64,000 bases of DNA from Gliomastix tumulicola (Eukaryota; Ascomycota; Sordariomycetes; Hypocreales; Bionectriaceae), in the NCBI GenBank assembly GCA_001599755.1, contig BCHX01000008.1, positions 372,001 to 436,000 of the forward strand, read 5' to 3'. Within the stretch, counting starts at the first letter, position 1; every line of letters begins with the position of its first letter. A model generated the notes under the pieces. That model was given only the letters and a program-made list of their open reading frames with translations. It was not told the DNA's origin and searched no databases. Both the position numbers and the translations under genes were made by a program. Shown piece by piece: positions 32,029-44,700 of this stretch.

Positions 32029-33801
32029 TCATCTCGACGGATCTATCTTCTCCGTCGCCGGCTCCTCTACCACGACGCTTGTATCCTTCTCCGCCAGATC
32101 AAACTTCTCGTAGAGGGCTGGTGACTTGCGTTTCATTTCGCTGAACACGCGATGCACCACCGGATCATTACCGCTCCCATCGATAGGTCTCATCCTGAGC
32201 TTCTCAAGGACAAGCCCCCATCTCTGCATCCCATATGAGTTTCCTTGCTGAGGGTCGGGTTGCCATTCTGCAGCCTGCTCCCTCCACAGCTTCCAATGGC
32301 TTCTTTCGCCGTCGTTCAGCGTTGACGTGAGGAATTTCATCCCGTTCCACAGCTCAACAACCTCTCGAGACGACACTTCATCAGCACCAGTTTGCCCCTT
32401 TGCGGCGCCTTCGGCCAAGAGCGGAACGGTGAAATGGACCCTGATCTCCTTGCACAACTCGCTTCCACCCTGAACAGCGTCTTCGAGACACCGGTTGCGA
32501 TCACCAGTGAAGACGCCAAACGTCAGCTTATGCGGGATCACCCACCACCAGGGTGGATGATTCATCTCGCCTACAAAGGGGTGGTTAATGGGCCATAATG
32601 GGCAATATCGCAAACCGTATGTATAGCGTCGATCGATACCTTACCTTTAGACTTGAGCAGGCCTTCATACCGCAGACCGAGCCCTTGTGAGCTTCCGGTC
32701 GGTAGAATGGGTACAATAGATTCCAGCAGTGTTGCCCGATCGAACCCGATATCGGAGACGCCCCTGATTCGTGACATCATCCATAGCAAGGCAATCGTAG
32801 AGAGCCCGGTATCGATATTACCGCCGCCAATATCCCCGTGGTGGCCAGTAAAGAGACACTGCTCGACGCACTTGGTCGAGGAACCGACAGTTTTCGCCGT
32901 GTTGGTCCATAGCATCGGTCGGAAACTCCATCTCCGCTCGTCAATGGCAATGGCCAGGAATGCGTTGTCGACCGAATCCGGCACTGTTCCTCTGACGAAG
33001 CTGAGTCTGGAATCCCAGAGAGAACTGACGGTATCCCACTCGGCCAGTGCGCATATGCGCACGTCGATGCTGACTTCCTCCTCCAGGGCCTCCTGGAACT
33101 CGGGACTGACCTTGCCCTTCCCTTGCACCCAGCTCTCGAAGATCAGAGGCAGCAGGGAGAGGTATTTGCGCCTGATCAGACCAACTTCATCTATGAAGTT
33201 GGCGAGGCACCTGACGGCGAAAGCGCCTCGGGAGAATCCGACAAGGATGATTTCATCGTCCCGGCCCACAAAGTTATAATTATTGCATAGAAAGCAATAG
33301 GCCGTCAAAATAGTCTTCTCAAGGCCTACACACATGGCGATAAGCCTCATTGGGTACGGAGTGAGTAAACGTGTGCCAGTATATCGACTCACCTTGTCCC
33401 GTGACTCCTGAGTATAGATAGTCGATCGGAACAGGGAGAACGGAGTCAGTCCCTACCCCGCTGGCGTAGTACGCTATCTGCGGTACCGGCAGGACACAAT
33501 CGTCAGGCCCATTGACATGCCATTTGTCGTGGCCATGCCGATCGACGGAGCGCGAGAGTCTTGCTACGTTGGTCGGCGGGAGGACCGTCCCGGACGCGTT
33601 CTTCCAGGTGCCGTCGCAGCAGACGATCAACCGCTTCTTCGAAGTCCGGTCAGCTATTCGTCTCGTGAAGGACGCAGCTGGGCTGACGCTTTGGGCATCA
33701 GCGTCGTCGTGGACGGGACCAATGCCAAGAGCGGTAGCTACGTTGGCGCCCCCAAGCCAGAAAATGGCTGGAGCGGCGAACTGCATCACGTGTTTAAACA
33801 T
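32029..33801 (-). CDS. DUF2235 (Tle1-like) alpha/beta hydrolase, putative phospholipase
   Basis: Exons 33801-33393, 33325-32645 and 32570-32029 (introns 67 and 74 nt) give 543 aa. The N-terminus has a hydrophobic stretch (about residues 6-28), a possible membrane anchor or signal. DUF2235 hallmarks: KKRLIVCCDGTWKN, GVTGQGLEKTI, the nucleophile elbow VGFSRGAFAVR (Ser ~168), the acid-bearing AEWDTVSSLW, and the His block FTGHHGDIGGG. This is the catalytic fold of type VI secretion Tle1 phospholipases; many fungi encode stand-alone members. I infer a Ser-Asp-His hydrolase acting on lipid esters. Lipase-like proteins are known partners of fungal NLRs, so its position beside a HET gene is suggestive. 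An upstream GTG at 33837 is in frame, but ATG is preferred. Confidence 0.88.
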
Positions 33802-35718
33802 GATGGGCTTGCTGAAGCTGTTGGCAAGAGGCTCCACGCACGGCCGAGTAGTCCTTGCTTGTAGGATATGGGATAAGAAGCCAATGAGGTTACGTATTTA
33901 GCGTATGGTCACAAAGAGTGATCCTAAAAAGCATGTGGACACCAAGAGAGGGGTGAGGGTTTTTTTTTTTCACTGTCAGCACACACACACACTGTATGAT
34001 TGCCTCTTCAGTCTGTCAGCCAACTAGTCATCCTCAGCTTTTGACACATGGGAGCCCCCACCGCGGGCTGGGCAAAACAAACAGTGAGGTGCTGGTGTCC
34101 ATAAGCTAACTCGGCCCTGCCAGAAATGCCCAATCTTCGTACTCGTGCTTCAGGCGGGGGATGCTGCTAGGGTTTTTTTTCTTCCCTTCCAGAGTTTTTC
34201 CATTCTCCCTTTGAATTGCTTGGCTTTCCTTTCTTCGGCGTCGGTGTTATCCTCCGCCGTATTGAGATATCCCGATGTTTCTCGTCCTTCATTTTTTTCT
34301 CCTCGCTGACTACTGGAGGAGGTGGTGGTCGGGGTTCCTTTTTCTCCGGGCGCTTCCTGATGGAGATATCCCTGTTGTCATCCTTGCCCCTTGAAATTGC
34401 CGCTGAAGAAAACGGGGAGGACCCCCATTTGTTATTCACCAACAAGTAGCTGTAGCTCCTGGAATTCGCAAATCGGAGCACTGGCCCGGAAATCCTCAGT
34501 GACGACGCCTGGTGTGAAGCGTAAGCTTGGCCTGGAGGGTGAAACTTGTAGGAAGCTTGCAAACGTACCATTTTCAAGGGTGGCTTTAGGTGTGGCGTTA
34601 CTTGGGTAGTGGCTTGAGACCCGATGGGATTGCTAGAGCTTGAAGCTTGGTGTTTCTATGATCAAGAGTGCAGTGCGTTTGAACAAGAGTACTGGGAGGG
34701 ACAGAGACATTATTAAAACCGGGGGACGGACGGCGGGAAGCCCACTCGAGTTGGGTCTCGCGCTGTAACGAAATGGGGATCCTTGGTCAAGCACCCATAT
34801 CTGAACCCATGTCCTTTCTTTCAGCTCGAGCGGGGTCAGGGACCTGGTGTTCAAGACGGCATTTCCAGTCACGCAACCTCCAAGGTTAGTGCTACACCCG
34901 GATCAAATTAACAGCACTGGGCCATACAACGGCTCGTAATCTTGCGGCTCGGGTTATTTAATCTGTGCCCGTCTGCTTCCCTCAATCGTTACCCCAAGAA
35001 CGATAAGAATCAAAGTGACCCTCTCGATGTCGGTTAAAGCTTTCTCTTTTTCCCGGCCTACCTCTTTGGTGCGCTTGCCGACAGTGAGCATTTACCCAGT
35101 AGGTGTGTTCGATTGTGATTGGCCAGACGTGTCCGTGCTTATGTTAAGCGATAAGTATGAATCCGGCATCTCCGGTAGGAACCCAGTCCTTGGGGGCGAT
35201 TTTGCTGGGAGAAGTCGCCTTCCCCCCTGCTACGGTGTTGCTTGCCCTTGACCAGGTGCCCCCCTGTCATTTTCATCACTGCCCTGGAGTGGTAATGATG
35301 TTACCCGCGTGCTAGGACGGCTCAGAGGCACCTGCGCCTTCATTCACACTCTCTGTCAAACGCTGATGCAAAGCTGCATGTCATCGCGCTGAGCCATCTT
35401 ATAGGACTAGTTTTGTGAGCCTTGAAGAAAGCGTCAAGGGCAATGCTGCGGATTTTGGATTTGGTACATTAATGCAACGGGCCACACGATGTTGAGCCCT
35501 CAAGAGTGCGACCGAGGAAAGCCCCGATGCAGCCTCCACAGATATTCACCAGGCCTTTGATGAATTGGCGGATGCAGTTTATTGTTCAAGTGAGCATCAA
35601 CGAACATCGCGTTATACGGTGTAAATATCTGAATATATGAAACCTAAGTTATTCGAACACCATACGCCTACCCTAAACGCCAACCAGATTCTTCGCGTCC
35701 ATCACACCAATATCACCT
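33802..35718. other. 1.9-kb intergenic region between immunity-like island and PKS-NRPS
   Basis: It contains a T-run (about 33960-33970), a (CA)n microsatellite (about 33981-33992) and no convincing gene. A doubtful 134-codon minus-strand frame (34167-34571) is listed separately. The right part contains the 3' flank of the PKS-NRPS gene. Composition is normal, so this is not RIP-affected. Confidence 0.45.
34167..34571 (-). CDS. Doubtful small basic protein with internal repeat (134 aa)
   Basis: The frame starts at the ATG at 34571. The product is Lys/Arg/Pro/Ser-rich and low in complexity, with an internally repeated unit (NRDISIRKR and HRDISIRRR, about 30 residues apart) separated by a proline run. 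It has no recognisable domain and no splice support. It may be a lineage-specific small protein or a chance frame in low-complexity DNA. Confidence 0.2.
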   Translation of the reverse strand: MVRLQASYKFHPPGQAYASHQASSLRISGPVLRFANSRSYSYLLVNNKWGSSPFSSAAISRGKDDNRDISIRKRPEKKEPRPPPPPVVSEEKKMKDEKHRDISIRRRITPTPKKGKPSNSKGEWKNSGREEKKP

Positions 35719-38700
35719 TCAACCCCAGAACTGGAGAGGGAGAGTCAAGAGTCCCACCTTTGATCCATCCTCGCCCAAGACCCTTCTCGTATTTGTATCA
35801 TCCAGGGAGAACATGCGGTGCCCGAGCTTGATATACTCCTTCATCACAGCTCCATTGATCCCTTCGCTCTTCTCCAGACTGGAGAGCCACTCGTCCACCG
35901 AAACAAAAGAAAATGTGCGATCCTCGCCACTCAGTCTGTTGATAGTTTGAGGAAGATCCCGCAGAGAGACAGGAGAGGGATTGCGGATGTGGAAGACCTG
36001 GGCCTGTCTTTCGGTCGACTGGCTCTTTTCTCCGAGACGTAGGATTGTATCCACGACGTAGTCTCCCGTCACAAAGTCGGCGTCAAAATCGTCATCGCCG
36101 AAATCAGGGATCGCACGACTGTCGACCATGTCCCGAATCAGGCCGAGGTAGAAGTTGCTCTCCTTGCCGGAGGAGTTGTCATCTAGGCCCGAGGAGCGGT
36201 AGATGGTAGATGGGATGCCCCGCTTGGCTGCCTCTGAGAGCAATGTCTCGGCGGCCCAACGAGTCTTGAAGTAGGCATATTCAGATCCAGTCGGTGTGAA
36301 GAAGTCGAGGCTTCTCTCGTCCTTGACAATAGACGAGGTGTCCTCACGACTGGATGTATCCCAAAGCTGGAGGTGGAGCACACTCCAGGACGAGAGGTAG
36401 TGGATTGATGTGCCCTTGCGAAGAGCAGCGAGGCGAATGACATCCTTGGTTGCAGAGACGTTGGCGGCCTTGAGGTCGACGTAAGACTTGAGCAGAGATA
36501 CCTGGCTGCCGAAGTGGTAAATTGTTCGCAGAGATCGCCCTAGGTTCTGGAAGGCCGCAACGTCGAGGCCAAAGCTGGGCTCGGCAAGCGATCCCGGCAA
36601 AAGCTCAACTTGCTTAATCAACTCCTCAAGACTCTTAGCCGCAAGACCACGGCTAATAATGGCTGACTGCAGAGCTTCATAAGTCAGGGGCGACTCGGTT
36701 CCCACTGCTGCGATGCGAGTGGCGCCGCCGTCTAGTAGTCGCACAAGCAAGTGAACGCCTGCAATCGAGTCCGCACCAGTCAGTAGAATTGTCGGTTTGT
36801 CATCACCATTTTCGACTTCTGCGGCCTGAGAAACAGGGTAGAAAGCCGCCTCATCCGGAAGGGATGCCTCGACCCTCCAGTCGACCTCGGCCTCTGGCTC
36901 AGGCACAGCCACGAGCTCAACACCCATCTTGGCAGCGACCACGCGGGAGACGGCAAGAGGCGTCAAGTCGGAGAAGATATCCTTGACCTCGATCTTGACC
37001 TTGAGCTCTTTCTTGATCTGGGCCGCCAGTCGCAGCACGAGGAGACTGTGTCCGCCGAGGTCGAAGAAGCTTGTGTTGGGGCTGACTGCTTGATCGGGTT
37101 GAAGCTTGAGAACCTTTCGGAAGTATCCTGTAACAGTTTCCAAAATCTCTCGGCCTCTGCCATCGTCCTTGACTTCAGCAGTGCTGGTGCTACCGGAGGA
37201 TTTCTCCGACACAGGATACACAAGCTTGAGCTCGACGTCATGGAGGGCGCGGCGGTTGCGCTTCCCGCTGGGGAGTGTCGGTAGTGCTGCTGTGAAGTGA
37301 TACGCGTTGGGGACCATGTAGTAGTTCAGACGATCCTTGAGCTGCCCGTTGACGTTGTTGACGGTCCTCTGCTTCTCTTCTTGGGTATGGTCATGAGGTG
37401 TGACCAAGAAGGCAATCAACTGACGATCGTCGATCTCCTGAGAGGTACCCTCAGCATCGCCGAAGCGTCTGCAGATGACAGCGGCCTCGGCAGCCAGCTG
37501 ATCCGGGATCTGCTCCGCAATGGCAGTGATCTCGTTCTCAATCTCTCCCAGCTCAATCCTGAACCCTCGGAGCTTGACCTGCGTGTCACCGGCGATACGG
37601 CCCTTGTACTCAAGCTGGCCGTCAGGGAGGAACCTCGCCCTGTCTCCAGTGCGATAGATTGTGTTCCACCCACGCAGATAGTACTCGGGCGTGGCGAAAG
37701 GGTTCTCGACGTACACTTCAGCTGTTGCGTCGGGGCGGCCTATGTAGCCAGCGCCAACCTGCGGGCCTCCTTCGCAAAGCTCGCCAAGAACAGTGGCGGG
37801 AACGGGCTTGAGCTTGCTGTCCACGACGTAGTGGGAGCAGTTCGGCAGGCCATAACCAATAGGAATGTACCCATCCACACTCTCAGGATAGGCAGCCTCG
37901 TGGCAGGTCGTCTGGACTGTGGCCTCGCTCGGGCCAAACTGGTTGTACACCTTCAGACCCCTGACGCCGAGGTCATAGATGTCCTTGACCAATCGATTAG
38001 ACAGAGCCTCGCCAGCAAGAATAGCAGCTCTATATCCCCGGATCTGGGAGAGACGATCCTTCCCGTCGAGAAGAAGAGAGGCATACTGCGTAGGCGTCGT
38101 GTAGGTGACGGTCGCCTGCGACTGGAGCAGAAAAGATGCCAGGGCGTCCGGGTTCTTGCGGACATCTTCCTTAGCAAGGAGCATCGTAGCTCCGGAGGTG
38201 AGAGAGCCCCAGATCTGGGCCACCGAGACGTCCCAGGTAAAGGAGGTCACGAAGAGGATTCTGTCCTGGGATGAGAAGCCGTGCCTGGTGTTGTGGGCAC
38301 TGAGCATTGCGCGAGTGTTGGCTCGCGTGAGAATGACTCCCTTCGGCTTGCCCGTGCTCCCCTGGACGACATGTTAGTAATAATATACGATTGTTCAAGT
38401 AAGCAGTGGGAACAGGCACTTACCGAAGTATAGATCACGTAGAACGGGTCACTGGTCGAGTTCTGCTTCTCGGTCCACGATGCCGTGGGTCGATCGGCCC
38501 CTTCGCCTACGGTATGGACCTTGGCAGAGCCGCTTGCCAGCTCGCTGGCAAGCTGCTTGTGTTCTCCCTGAGTAAGGATCACAGGAACCTCTGGACCTTC
38601 AACCATGTGCTTAAGCCTGTCCTTGGCAAAGTCGGGGTCGAGAGGCAGGTATCCGGCTCCCGCAAAGACAACACCAAGCATGGCGGCGACCATATCGATG

Positions 38701-41700
38701 CTGGGCCTATACAAAAGTCCGACCAGAGACCCGACAGAGACGCCGATGCTCTCTAGTTCAAGTGAGATCTTCTTTGCACGGTTGACAATGTCTCCATAAG
38801 TAATCTTCTCCCCCGATGACGTCTCGATCGCGATCGATGCGGGCTGTGACTGCGCTAGATCGAGGACCTTGGTGACGATGCTCTTGTCCTGCCACAGATC
38901 CGCGGTGACTTCCAGACCCCAGCAGTGTTCCCTGAGATGCTCCAGCTCCAGAGAGCCAGTGAGGGCAACCTCATTGATCGGCTGGCGGTGATCCCTCGTC
39001 ACATCAGCCAGGAAGACGGTGAAGTTCTCCAAGAAGCGCTCAATCTCGGCCTCCTTGTAGAGGGCCTGGTCGTACTGCAGCTTGAGCGCCAGGCCAACGG
39101 CAGGATCCTCGGTAGCTTCAAGAGACAGGTCCGCAGGGCTGGGGATATCCTGGACGCTCATATCCACGATGTCAAAGTCAGACGCGTGGACGACAGGCGG
39201 CTTCCCGTAGATCTGGTAGTTCACCATGATCTGGCTGATGGGGAAGTGAGTCGTACTGCGTCTGACGCCGACGTTGTCGATGATGGTGTCGAAGGGAACT
39301 GAGTTGTGGGCTAGAGCATCGAATGAGGCCTTGGAGACCTGGGACAGGAGAGTCTCAAACTCAGCGTCGGCCTCGAGTCGCAGACGGAGAGGGACCAGGT
39401 TGACGAAGAAGCCCATGATCTCGCTGACTTCGATGTGCGGGCGCGTCCCATCGACAATGAGGAAGGTCAAATCCTCCTCCTCGGTATAACGGTGGATGAA
39501 CGCTCGGAACGCGGCAATGAGGAAGTGGAATGGCGTGGCGTTGGAGGCAGAAGAGATGCGCTTGAGTCGCTTCAGGACGGAACTGGGCACACTTGTCTCG
39601 AGAGTGACTCTCTCTGCAGACCTGTTGGTCGGCCTCTGCTTCACAGAGGAGAATGGAAGCAGCCTGGATGAGTCCGGAATACCAACTAGGTTCTCCTTCC
39701 ACCAGTCTAGATGGGCAGCAACCGCAGGCGTGCTCAAGAGCTGGTTGTGCCAGACGGAGAAGTCAGCGTACGACAGACGGGGCACGGGAATCTTGGAGAG
39801 GTCTTTCTGGGCAGCGATTCCGTTGTAGATTTGCGAGAACTGATCCAGAATTGTCTTGGTGCTGCCATTGTCAAGATTGATGTGATGGGCTGACATGACC
39901 AGAGCATGTTTGTTCTCCGCCAGCTTGATCAGCTGCACATTCATGGATTCTCCTATCTCGAGGTCGATAGAGCGACTGCGAAGGTCATTGGTGGCCTTGT
40001 TGAGGGCGACGGTGGTGTCTGAGGCAGAGGTAATATCGAGCACCTCAATCTGCGACGTAAAGTTCTCCGCAGGAGTCTGCTCGGTGAAGTCGTCGCCCTC
40101 CACATAGATTGTCCTGAGGATCTCATTACGGAAAGCGAGTTCCTCAAAGGTCTTCTGTAGAATCTCGACTTGAGGCTGACCCTGGAGGAAGAAGGTCGCA
40201 ACAAAGTTGAGTGTGCTCTGATCGGCTGAGAAGTTGTGGAGGAACCAGAGTCGACTCTGGTAGCTGGAGAGCGGCGTGTTGGCTGTTTGAGCCCTGGGCT
40301 GGATCTCAAAGCCTCCCTTCCGCTTGCCCTTCTTGGCCGGACTGGCTGTAGGCGCACCAGTACCAAGAGTCGCGGCATCAGCACTGTTGTTCTGTGCTTC
40401 ATCCTGCTGGAGGGACTCCACGGCCTTGGTCACCAGTGCTTTGATGGACTTGGAGCCGAGGATGTCAAAGAGAGGAACTTCCGCCGAGACAGCAGTTGAG
40501 AACCACTTCCTGAACTCCACGGCAACGATAGAGTCTAGACCATAGGCGGTCAACGGCTGTGCCTTCTGGATGGAATCCACCGGGAGACCCATGACGGCAG
40601 AAACCTTGGCGATGAAGGCCGTGGTCAGAATATCCACGCGTTCTTCAAAGCTGCCGGCAGCACCAAGCAAGGCCGTGAGGGACTCTGCGCCCTTGGAGCT
40701 ACCGTTAGACTTGAGGTCCAGGTTACTGTAGAGGTTCCTGAACAAGGCCTTTGCGCCCCAGTAGACGTCCTTGCGCTTGGTGTTGATGCCGGAGATGATC
40801 TGATGTCTGCCGAGCCCAGGGAGGATATCGGGTAGCTGTAGCTTAGAGGTGAGCACTGCTTCCTCGACCTGATAGAACAGCTCGTTCTGAGAAATGAAGT
40901 CATAGCCCATGCGGTCTAGGATCACGGCTAGTGAGTCATCCTCGGCTACAGCCCCGACGTCTCCGACAACACCGACATTCATGGTCGTTCCAGCCAGGCC
41001 ATGGGCCCGTCTATGAGCCATGAGCGCATCAATATAGGAGTTGGCGGCAGAGTAGTTGGACTGGCCTGCCGTTCCGACGACAGACGACATGGATGAAAAG
41101 GCGACGAAGAAGTCGAGGTCGATGCCCTCGCTAGCAACGTGAAGGTTACGAGTCCCGAGTGTCTTGGGGTGGACGCACTGTCTCCAGTCCTCTGCCGTCA
41201 ACTGTCCAAACGGAGCGTCACGGAGAACCATGGCCGCCTGGAAGATGCCGCCGAGGGTGTCCCTCAAGAAGTCAATAACGGGCTTCACCTCCTCTAGACG
41301 ATCCGCGTTGGCCTTGAACACGAGCGTCTCCGCTCCGCGCTCGTTGAGCCACGCGATTGTGTCCTGGGCATCTTGAGTCTTAGCACCAGACCTGGACAAG
41401 AAGGCGATCTTGCGAGCGCCACGGCGGAAGAGCCACTCAGCAAGCGACCGGCCAATGCCACCAAGACCGCCGACGAGCAGGTAGGACTTCTCCGGGCTGA
41501 AGATGCTACCGTCGGAGTACGTGGGTGGGATGACAGGAACAAGCTCATTTTCATCCGGCACAAGGATGATCTTGCCCACGGACTTGCCCGTCTGCAGCGT
41601 CCTGAAAGCCGTCTTGACATTGCCATAAGTGAACGTCTGGATTGGCCCGGGAGCTCCGACGTCTCCATTTTGAACGAGGGCAAAGCTCTGTCGGAGGAGC

Positions 41701-44700
41701 TGACCAAGAAGCTCGGGATTGACACGGAAGAGCGTGTCAGTGTCCACGCTCGCATAAGTCACGCCGTTGCGGAACGGGTCCATCTCGAGCTTCGTGTTCT
41801 CGTGGATGTCCCGTTTCCCGATCTCAATGAGTCGGCCCAGGGGAGCGAGAGCTGCCCAAGTCTTATGGAGCAGCTCTCCAGTCAAGCTGTTGAGGGCAAC
41901 ATCGGCTCCCCGACCGCCCGTGACAGACAAGACACCCTGGACAAAGGAGTCGTCTCGGGAAGAGAAGATGAACTCGTCAGCAATGCCGAATCGCTCTGTG
42001 AGGTATGCTCTCTTCTCCGGCGAGCTGACAGTAGCGATTACATGCGCACCAACACGCTTCGCGAGCTGCACCGCCATCTGACCGACACTAGACGTGGCAG
42101 AATGGACGAGGACGTACTCTCCCTCCTGGAGACGGCCCACATTGTAGAGCGAGTAGTACGCCGTGACGAGGGCAAGTGGGAAGGATGCCGCCAGCTCAAA
42201 GGCCGTGGCATCGTCGATCCTATGAGTGAGCTTGGCCGGGTTGCGAACAAGAGTGCGGTGGGCGCCTTGACCGGGTCGTAGAGCAACGACGCGATCTCCC
42301 GACTTGAAGTCATCCGGGGACACATTCTTGCCGGTGCGTACGACAACGCCGGCCGCCTCATCACCAAGGCGGTGATCTTGACTGGCGCCAGTGGCAGCAG
42401 CAAGGTCTCTTGAGTTGAGGGCAGATGCGTGGACCTCAATCTCGACATAGTCATCAGACAGTCCCGTTGACGCAAGATCCTCGTCATCATCAAAGGCAAG
42501 AGTGTCAAGAAGCCCGGGCTTCCCAATCTTCAGCGCCAGAGGACGGCCCTCCTGTCGCAGCGGTGCCTGTCGAATCTGACGGTTCCCATCGAACGGAAGC
42601 TTGCCATTTCTCTCCGTATCAATGGCAGCTCGCGGGACGTGGAGAGTGCCATTTCTCTCGGCGAGTTCGTCCTCTTTAGTGACCTCGAAAAGAACACGGA
42701 GAGTCACTTGAGACACGTAGGAAGCGTCCGCAACGGAGCCACTGTCAAGATCGAGGGTGGCAAATCTGGAGCCGTCGTTCTCACTGCGGACACTTCGGAA
42801 CAGACCGTTGATGATGGCTTGTTCAGGCCTCCGGCTTTCAATGGCCGCGTCTCGGGTGAGCCAGACGATGTTCTCGGCCGGCCCTTCTACAAGAGCCTGG
42901 ATTGCCTCGAGATAGGCACCCTCGGTCTCGGCGTCGAAAAGGGCATCGTCGTCAAGACTAGCTAGGGAGAGCACGGTAGTGGTCTCGGGGGTCTTGGTGC
43001 CAATCGCGAAAGCATCGACGGGGCCTGAGTAGGACGAGATAATGCCAGCGAGAATGGCCTGTGTCTCAGGAGAGGGGTTGGTCGAAGTCAAGATGGTGAG
43101 GGCCTCCTCCCTCTCAGAGGTATCACGACCCCCTGAGATCGGCTTCCAGACGGCGAATTCTTGGCTACTGAACAGCTGCGTAAAGGCATCAGTGCTAAGA
43201 CTCTGCCCACCACTAGTGATGACAAATGCCTCGGGCTTCAGCAACTCCGCAACGGGCAGCTCGTATGATTCGTCGAGAACCACAAGGTCATACTGGCTGG
43301 CCACGGGCCTGGCATTCTGAATCAGACCCGGCAGTCCAGGCTCCAGGCTCTGGAACACCGCCTGTGCGCCCTCGGCGTTGGCCTCTGACCAGATATCAAG
43401 GCCCCCAAATTTTCTGTCTTGGCCCGCGGAGCCCCCGAGCTTCGAGAGCACGGCTGTCACGGCATCCTCAGACGACGTGAGGTGCAGGATAGACGAGTCT
43501 GGCACCTCGTGAGCAAAGAGCGCAACTACCTCTGCTATACTGGTGGGGATAGCGTCAGAAGCGCTGCTACTCTTGCCCAGGTCAGAGAAGAGAGGCGCCC
43601 AGTTGATGTTGAAGAACAGGTTCCGCCTCTCTTCCGCATCTGCAGACTCGTTGCCCAGAGCAGTGACCTCCAGCCCACTGAGCTGCACAAGAACTTCGTG
43701 TTTCCCATCAGCAATCTCGGAATCGAGAATGTCAAGCGTGTTGTAGGCAACTCGGGTGCCCGGCATATCAGTGTTGCAGTAGACCACGAGATCCTTGGCC
43801 TGTTCACTCTTCTTCAGCTCGAGCAGAGATCCCGAGAAGCGAGCCGAGCGGATGAAAGTCGGCACGTAACTCTCACTGATTGGCTTGCCAGTCCTCGTCT
43901 CGATGGCCGTGAAGATGGCATGGAACGCCGAGTCGAGAGTCGTGGGATGGATGATGCACTGATCCGCATAGTACGCGACGACCTTTGACGGATCAAACGT
44001 CAGGTTGGCGAGAGAAAACCCAGGTCCGCTCTCGATCTGCTGAGTGAGCAGTCGGAAGTTCTCGCCATAGTCGAGACCGACGCTGCGAAGCTGCTTGTAG
44101 TGCAGGTTGGACGGCTTCCGGCGATCGGTGCCCAGACGCGTCTCAGCCAGAGAGGTCGCTGACCAAGAGCCAGCCGGTGCTTGGGACTCGTCCTCGGCGA
44201 GAACCTCACCACGGCAGTGCTCGATAAGATTCTCACGGTCGTCATACGTGGAGATGGAGAAGATATACCAGGACTTAGATGTGCTCTTGGCTGACGTAGC
44301 CAGGGGCTGAAGCTCCAGCAGGATCTCCGTGCCAGGGTCCTTCTCCGTGAGCACCAGCGCACTCTTGAAGCTGACGTCGCGTAGCTGGAAGCCTCTCGCG
44401 CCCGGAGACACGCTCGCCACAGCCTCGAGGGCCATGGAGATGTAGCCCGCACCGGGGAAGATGGTCTTGCCCTGGACGACGTGCTCCGTCAGCCACGGGA
44501 TCTCGGAGAGCTTGATGTAGTTCCTCCACAGCGGGTGCGTGTCCACCGAGCCCGGGACGACAGCGCCGAGGAGGGTATGACGGGACTGGCGCAGGCGGTG
44601 CTGGCGGATGACACGCGTCTCGGCCCAGTGCGTTCCGTGGTCCCAGGCGTAGGCAGGGAGGTCACGGATGAGCTGGCCGACGGTGTGCTCCTCGACCTTG

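Noticed and set aside
37297..38274. Plus-strand open frame of about 325 codons
   Set aside because: It is antisense to the adenylation domain; no motif or promoter.
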